Positions 31,660-34,867 of a stretch of DNA of 34,867 bases are shown here, piece after piece (position 1 is the first letter of the stretch; each line of letters opens with the position of its first letter). The notes under the pieces are model-generated. The model did not search any database. It saw only the letters and a program-made list of their open reading frames with translations, and was not told the DNA's origin. Made by a program: the position numbers and the translations under genes. Source of the DNA: Clostridia bacterium (GTDB lineage: Bacteria > Bacillota_A > Clostridia > Oscillospirales > CAG-272); contig JAFVXK010000009.1 in the NCBI GenBank assembly GCA_017501175.1, forward strand, positions 1 through 34,867, written 5' to 3'.

Positions 31660-31699
31660 AAAGAGCAAGAGTAAAGGCGTGCCGATACTCTTGCTCTTT
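31660..31699. terminator. Bidirectional terminator between convergent genes
   Basis: A 14-bp perfect stem (31660-31673 and 31686-31699) with a 12-base loop ends in CTCTTTCTAAT on the plus strand and CTCTTTTGGTTTTTA on the minus strand. It serves the Wzz-like gene and the M16C peptidase gene. Confidence 0.8.
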
Positions 31700-31771
31700 C
31701 TAATATGACGATTTTTGCTTTGTCTTTCGAAAACGACGTTTGCGGCGGCAATGAAAATGTAGGCTGCGAGA

Positions 31772-31789
31772 TGTAAATTATAGTTTACA
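31772..31789. repeat. TGTAAA-N6-TTTACA palindrome, copy 2
   Basis: Inverted half-sites TGTAAA and TTTACA six bases apart lie directly after the M16C peptidase stop codon. One more base pairs on each side (A 31771, T 31790). The spacing equals that of copy 1 at 15958-15975. Confidence 0.45.
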
Positions 31790-34672
31790 TTATATTTCCA
31801 GGCGACTCTTCAGGACGTCCGAGCAGGAGTCCAAAGCCGATTCGGGCCCTATTACGCATACAGCGCTTTTTCTTGCGACCTTATCGAGAAGCTCTGCAAC
31901 CTGCAATATACTATCCTCAGTGGTAGAAACGATTTCTTTGCGGAAGCGTCTTTCCATATCCTCGGTCCAGCCGCGTATTGCGTTAACGGCTGCGCGCGCT
32001 CCCAAAGAGCGAGGCGTTGTTATCGTATCATAATCTCCAAAGGCGCCGATGATAAATTTCTCAAGCGGTTCTCGACTTTCAATGAAGCTTCTGAGAAAAT
32101 CGCCCGAAGCTCCGTAGCAGTCAAGGGTTCTTCTCGGTGACGGGTCGCGGTAGGAATAGAAGGCGAGTACCCCGTTTTTCCTTACCACAAGACCTGCGCC
32201 GTATGCGCCGCCCTGAACTCTGACGGTGTTCCAAAGATGAGCGTATGAAACTATTGAGCGCGCAACGATTTGTGCGCCTGTGGGATTTTCGTTAATAAGG
32301 AAGTTATCTGCTTCGGCAGCGTATGAAACCTGCGAGGGAATAAGTATTCCCTCGTTTTTGATTCCGAGAGGTTGTACTTTGGAGTTGTCTGCCGGAGCGC
32401 CGCCGTCCTTGACGGACGATATAAGTGCTTTGATAAAATCAAGCTCAGATGAAGAAGAGGTGACAGCTACGGTCAGTCTTTCTCTGCGGAAGAGCTTTTC
32501 CGATATAGCTTGAAGTCTTGCCGAAATTGCGTCGGCAACCGAGTCAAAGTCCGCGTCCGAGCGCTTTAAGAATGCAAATTGCTCGTATCCCGAAAGATAT
32601 TCATCTGCCATCGCGGCGGCAGAAGAGTATGCTGCGGCGCGGTTTATGGCCTGAACGTGACCGCTTGTGATAAAGGCGTCCTCGGCGGCAAGCTTATTTT
32701 GAGCTACCGCGTTTTTGAGCGCGCGTCTGTCGGACAAATCCGAGGTATATAGCACTTCCGAAATAAGCTCGGTCATCATAGCGGTCTTCTCCTCAAGCGA
32801 GCTTGCGCTTACCTGAAGATACACCTTAGGAGTGCCATTTATGTCGGCGAGTGACACCGCATTGAAGGAAAGCACTCCAAGCTCCGAGAGAATTCTGTTC
32901 TGCAAATTTGTTGCGTTGCCCTTTGCGGTTGCCACGTTCTTATAAAGAGATGTGAGAATCGGAAGAAGCAACAGCTCGTCGGCGCTTAGGTCGGACGCGT
33001 CAAAGAATAGCTCAAGGTAGGTAATTCCAGACGTTGAAAGTCGGTAGTTAAAGCTGCGGCAGCCGAGAATTTCCTCGGTGTCTGCGGGAACGCGCTCGGG
33101 CTCGGTATCGACGTCGTCAAGCGTCAGCGTCGGAAGCAACGCGAGAGCCTCGGGGGAATCATCGGTGCTTTGCCACGTCTTGAGAGCTTTGTAGTCGGCT
33201 CGGATTTTTTCAAGCTCGTCTTTCGACATTTCGGCTTTTATTTTTTCAAGCTCTGCCTTTTCCTCTGCATCTCGTTTTGCGCCGAGAGTTTTTGAAGGGA
33301 TAAGAGTTAAGATTACAGGCTCTTTTTCAAGAAAATACTCGGAAAGAAGCTGTTCAAAATATCCGTCCTCGGCCTTTGCCCTCAGAACCGAGAAGGTGTC
33401 GGTCAAGGCAAGTGTGTCGGCAGGGTCGCCGTCCCAAAGCCAAGTGTCAAGCATAGAAAGACCAAAGACAAGTCCTTTGGGAAGTGAGCCGAAGTCCTTT
33501 TCTCTGTTTTTGAATTCGGCTGAGTTGAAAATGGCGTAAAGGCGTTCACGGTCAAAGCCGTCATTGTAAACTTTGGTTAGCAAATCTTTAGCTAAGGCAA
33601 TTACCGTGTCGACATTTTCTTGCTTTACGTTGCATATTTCGAGATCGTAATAGCCGCAAAGAAGACCGTCGTTTATTCTTAAATTGACGTCCTCACACAG
33701 TCCCGATTCGAGAAGTCCGCGCTTCAGGGGGGACTCGTTGCTTCCCGCGAGCGCTGTGCTGAGAATTCCAAGAGCCACTCCGCGCTCCTTGTCGTCAAAG
33801 GAACAGGTTCTTCCTGCGAGATAAACTCGGAATTTTCCTTCCTCGCTTTCGTCGGGCGAGATTTCGTATTCTGCCTCGCGTCTTGCTCCCGAGGAGTAGT
33901 CGGAGAGCTTCAAATTCAACACGGTGCGTTTGTTTTCGTATTTTGAGAGGTATGAATCAAGAAGCGGAAGTATTTCGTCAAGGTTAACACTGCCGTCAAG
34001 GAAAATGAGAGAATTCGAGGGGTTGTAAAAGCGCCCGTGCGCCTCGACAAACTTCTCGTAGGTCAGCGAGGGAATGAATTTGGGATTTCCACCTGAATCC
34101 CTTGAATAAGGAGAGTCGGGGAAGAGCATTTGCATAAGAACCTCGTCGGCTACTCCGTCAGCAGAGGAGTAAGCGCCCTTCATTTCGTTGTAAACAACGC
34201 CGTTGTATGAAAGAGCGCCCTCATCGGAAAGCTCGTAGTGCCAGCCCTCTTGTCTGAACACGTTTTCATTTTTCAACGCCAAAGGGTTAAGCACGGCGTC
34301 CATATAAACGTCAACCAGATTATAGAAATCCTTGTCGTTTCTCGATGCAACGGGATAAACCGTCTTGTCGTTATAGGTCATAGCGTTGAGGAAGGTTTTC
34401 AGCGAGCTTTTTAAGAGCTCTACGAAAGGCTCTTTAACAGGAAATTTATCCGAGCCGCACAGCACCGAGTGCTCCAAAATATGAAACACGCCCGTGTCGT
34501 CCTCGGGAAGAGTCTTGAAGGTTATGGCAAAGGACTTGTTCGTATCGGGACGGTCAATAAAGGCAAGTCTTGCGCCGCATTCGTGCTCCATTTCGCATAG
34601 CACCGAGTCTATCTCGTCGATTTCCCGTACTCTCGTGACCTTAAATCCGTGTAGTTTATCACCTTGTTTCAT
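31790..34672 (-). CDS. M16C-family zinc metallopeptidase (presequence-protease type)
   Basis: The 960-residue protease has the inverted zinc motif HILEH (64-68) and the downstream Glu ligand E163 in NEMKGAYSS, the features of insulinase-type M16 peptidases. The length and the two fused halves separated by a helical linker (about 470-520) put it in subfamily M16C, clamshell enzymes that degrade peptides within a closed chamber. No signal peptide is seen, so it is cytoplasmic. The start at 34672 follows TTGGAG by about nine bases; an open stretch further upstream to 34780 overlaps another gene in a different frame and was excluded. It overlaps the upstream hydrolase gene by 14 bases, so the two form an operon. 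Confidence 0.94.
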   Translation of the reverse strand: MKQGDKLHGFKVTRVREIDEIDSVLCEMEHECGARLAFIDRPDTNKSFAITFKTLPEDDTGVFHILEHSVLCGSDKFPVKEPFVELLKSSLKTFLNAMTYNDKTVYPVASRNDKDFYNLVDVYMDAVLNPLALKNENVFRQEGWHYELSDEGALSYNGVVYNEMKGAYSSADGVADEVLMQMLFPDSPYSRDSGGNPKFIPSLTYEKFVEAHGRFYNPSNSLIFLDGSVNLDEILPLLDSYLSKYENKRTVLNLKLSDYSSGARREAEYEISPDESEEGKFRVYLAGRTCSFDDKERGVALGILSTALAGSNESPLKRGLLESGLCEDVNLRINDGLLCGYYDLEICNVKQENVDTVIALAKDLLTKVYNDGFDRERLYAIFNSAEFKNREKDFGSLPKGLVFGLSMLDTWLWDGDPADTLALTDTFSVLRAKAEDGYFEQLLSEYFLEKEPVILTLIPSKTLGAKRDAEEKAELEKIKAEMSKDELEKIRADYKALKTWQSTDDSPEALALLPTLTLDDVDTEPERVPADTEEILGCRSFNYRLSTSGITYLELFFDASDLSADELLLLPILTSLYKNVATAKGNATNLQNRILSELGVLSFNAVSLADINGTPKVYLQVSASSLEEKTAMMTELISEVLYTSDLSDRRALKNAVAQNKLAAEDAFITSGHVQAINRAAAYSSAAAMADEYLSGYEQFAFLKRSDADFDSVADAISARLQAISEKLFRRERLTVAVTSSSSELDFIKALISSVKDGGAPADNSKVQPLGIKNEGILIPSQVSYAAEADNFLINENPTGAQIVARSIVSYAHLWNTVRVQGGAYGAGLVVRKNGVLAFYSYRDPSPRRTLDCYGASGDFLRSFIESREPLEKFIIGAFGDYDTITTPRSLGARAAVNAIRGWTEDMERRFRKEIVSTTEDSILQVAELLDKVARKSAVCVIGPESALDSCSDVLKSRLEI

Positions 34673-34867
34673 CGTTTTGTTCTCCAAGCGTTTTTTGGTA
34701 AAATTCTTTAAGTATTCTTCGGTATCTTTCGGTGTCGAAAAGGTAGCTTGTGCCGTGAGTCGCGTCGGGAAAGACCTCAAACGTTAAGTCGCCTGCGTAC
34801 CTTTCTGCGATGTCGCGGCTCATATCGCAGGGAACGAAGCCGTCGCCGTCGCCGTGAATAAGAAGCA
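34659..34867 (-). CDS. Alpha/beta hydrolase, C-terminal part only (cut by window edge)
   Basis: The last 69 codons are visible. LLIHGDGDGFVPCDMS carries the catalytic acid region (HGDGD) of alpha/beta hydrolases, and DATHGTSYL carries the catalytic His. The C-terminal end ERYRRILKEFYQ is the usual last helix. The stop codon lies 14 bases inside the M16C gene. Substrate is unknown because the nucleophile region is outside the window. The reading frame is the one kept open by the family motifs. Confidence 0.82.
   Translation of the reverse strand, partial: LLIHGDGDGFVPCDMSRDIAERYAGDLTFEVFPDATHGTSYLFDTERYRRILKEFYQKTLGEQNDETR

Noticed and set aside
34673..34780. Longer start for the M16C peptidase
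   Set aside because: The stretch is the end of the upstream alpha/beta hydrolase in another frame, and the ribosome binding site fits ATG 34672.

Overview
The window reads as a chromosomal segment of an obligately anaerobic, low-to-mid GC Gram-positive bacterium of the class Clostridia, probably an uncultured gut lineage near Oscillospirales or Christensenellales. The grounds are a perR-rubrerythrin oxidative-stress pair, strong Shine-Dalgarno sites of the GGAGG type, AT-rich spacers with consensus sigma-A promoters (-35, 17 bp, -10), rho-independent terminators, and families typical of Clostridia (YdbC/PC4, M16C peptidase, CdaR/PucR-type regulator, BspA-like LRR protein, a small DPxGSYTG protein). 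The taxon is an inference. No rRNA, tRNA, insertion sequence, phage gene or CRISPR array is visible, and no gene-free stretch exceeds 300 bases.

Layout. 1-118: start of a lipoprotein gene (minus). 343-2316: beta-lactamase-fold serine hydrolase with a long unassigned C-terminal half. 2373-2597: YdbC ssDNA-binding protein (minus), divergent from 2828-3764, the perR-rbr operon with a palindromic Per-box-like operator. 3879-6326 (minus): GH3 hydrolase followed by an AAC(3)-family acetyltransferase. 6612-8288: heparinase II/III-like lyase. 8448-12957: BspA-like LRR surface protein, OmpR-type response regulator, histidine kinase and GNAT protein, all tightly packed. 12945-15524 (minus): TetM/EF-G-like GTPase fused to a Rae1/YacP-like NYN nuclease. 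15656-17459 (minus): adenine-N6 DNA methylase followed by a small acidic protein with a hairpin over its ribosome binding site. 17629-18777: Mre11/SbcD-like protein with altered metal-site residues, divergent from the methylase. 18903-22551 (minus): S41 peptidase, greA, lysS, pspC. 22652-23740 (minus): CdaR/PucR-type regulator. 23985-26555 (minus): ribF, prmA, rsmE. 26707-30264: MFS transporter, GDPD phosphodiesterase, THUMP rRNA methyltransferase. 30398-31615: Wzz-like coiled-coil membrane protein. 31659-34867 (minus): M16C metallopeptidase preceded by the tail of an alpha/beta hydrolase.

How the genes work together. Much of the window is housekeeping: ribosome and RNA modification (prmA, rsmE, RlmL-like), translation (lysS, the TetM-like GTPase), transcript elongation (greA) and flavin synthesis (ribF). 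Around it are peroxide defence (perR-rbr), glycan turnover (GH3, heparinase-like lyase) and envelope functions (serine hydrolase, LRR protein with two-component system, S41 protease, Wzz-like protein). The least routine items are the GTPase-Rae1 fusion, the methylase/Mre11-like divergent pair under a symmetrical promoter region, and the RBS-occluding hairpin ahead of the small acidic protein.
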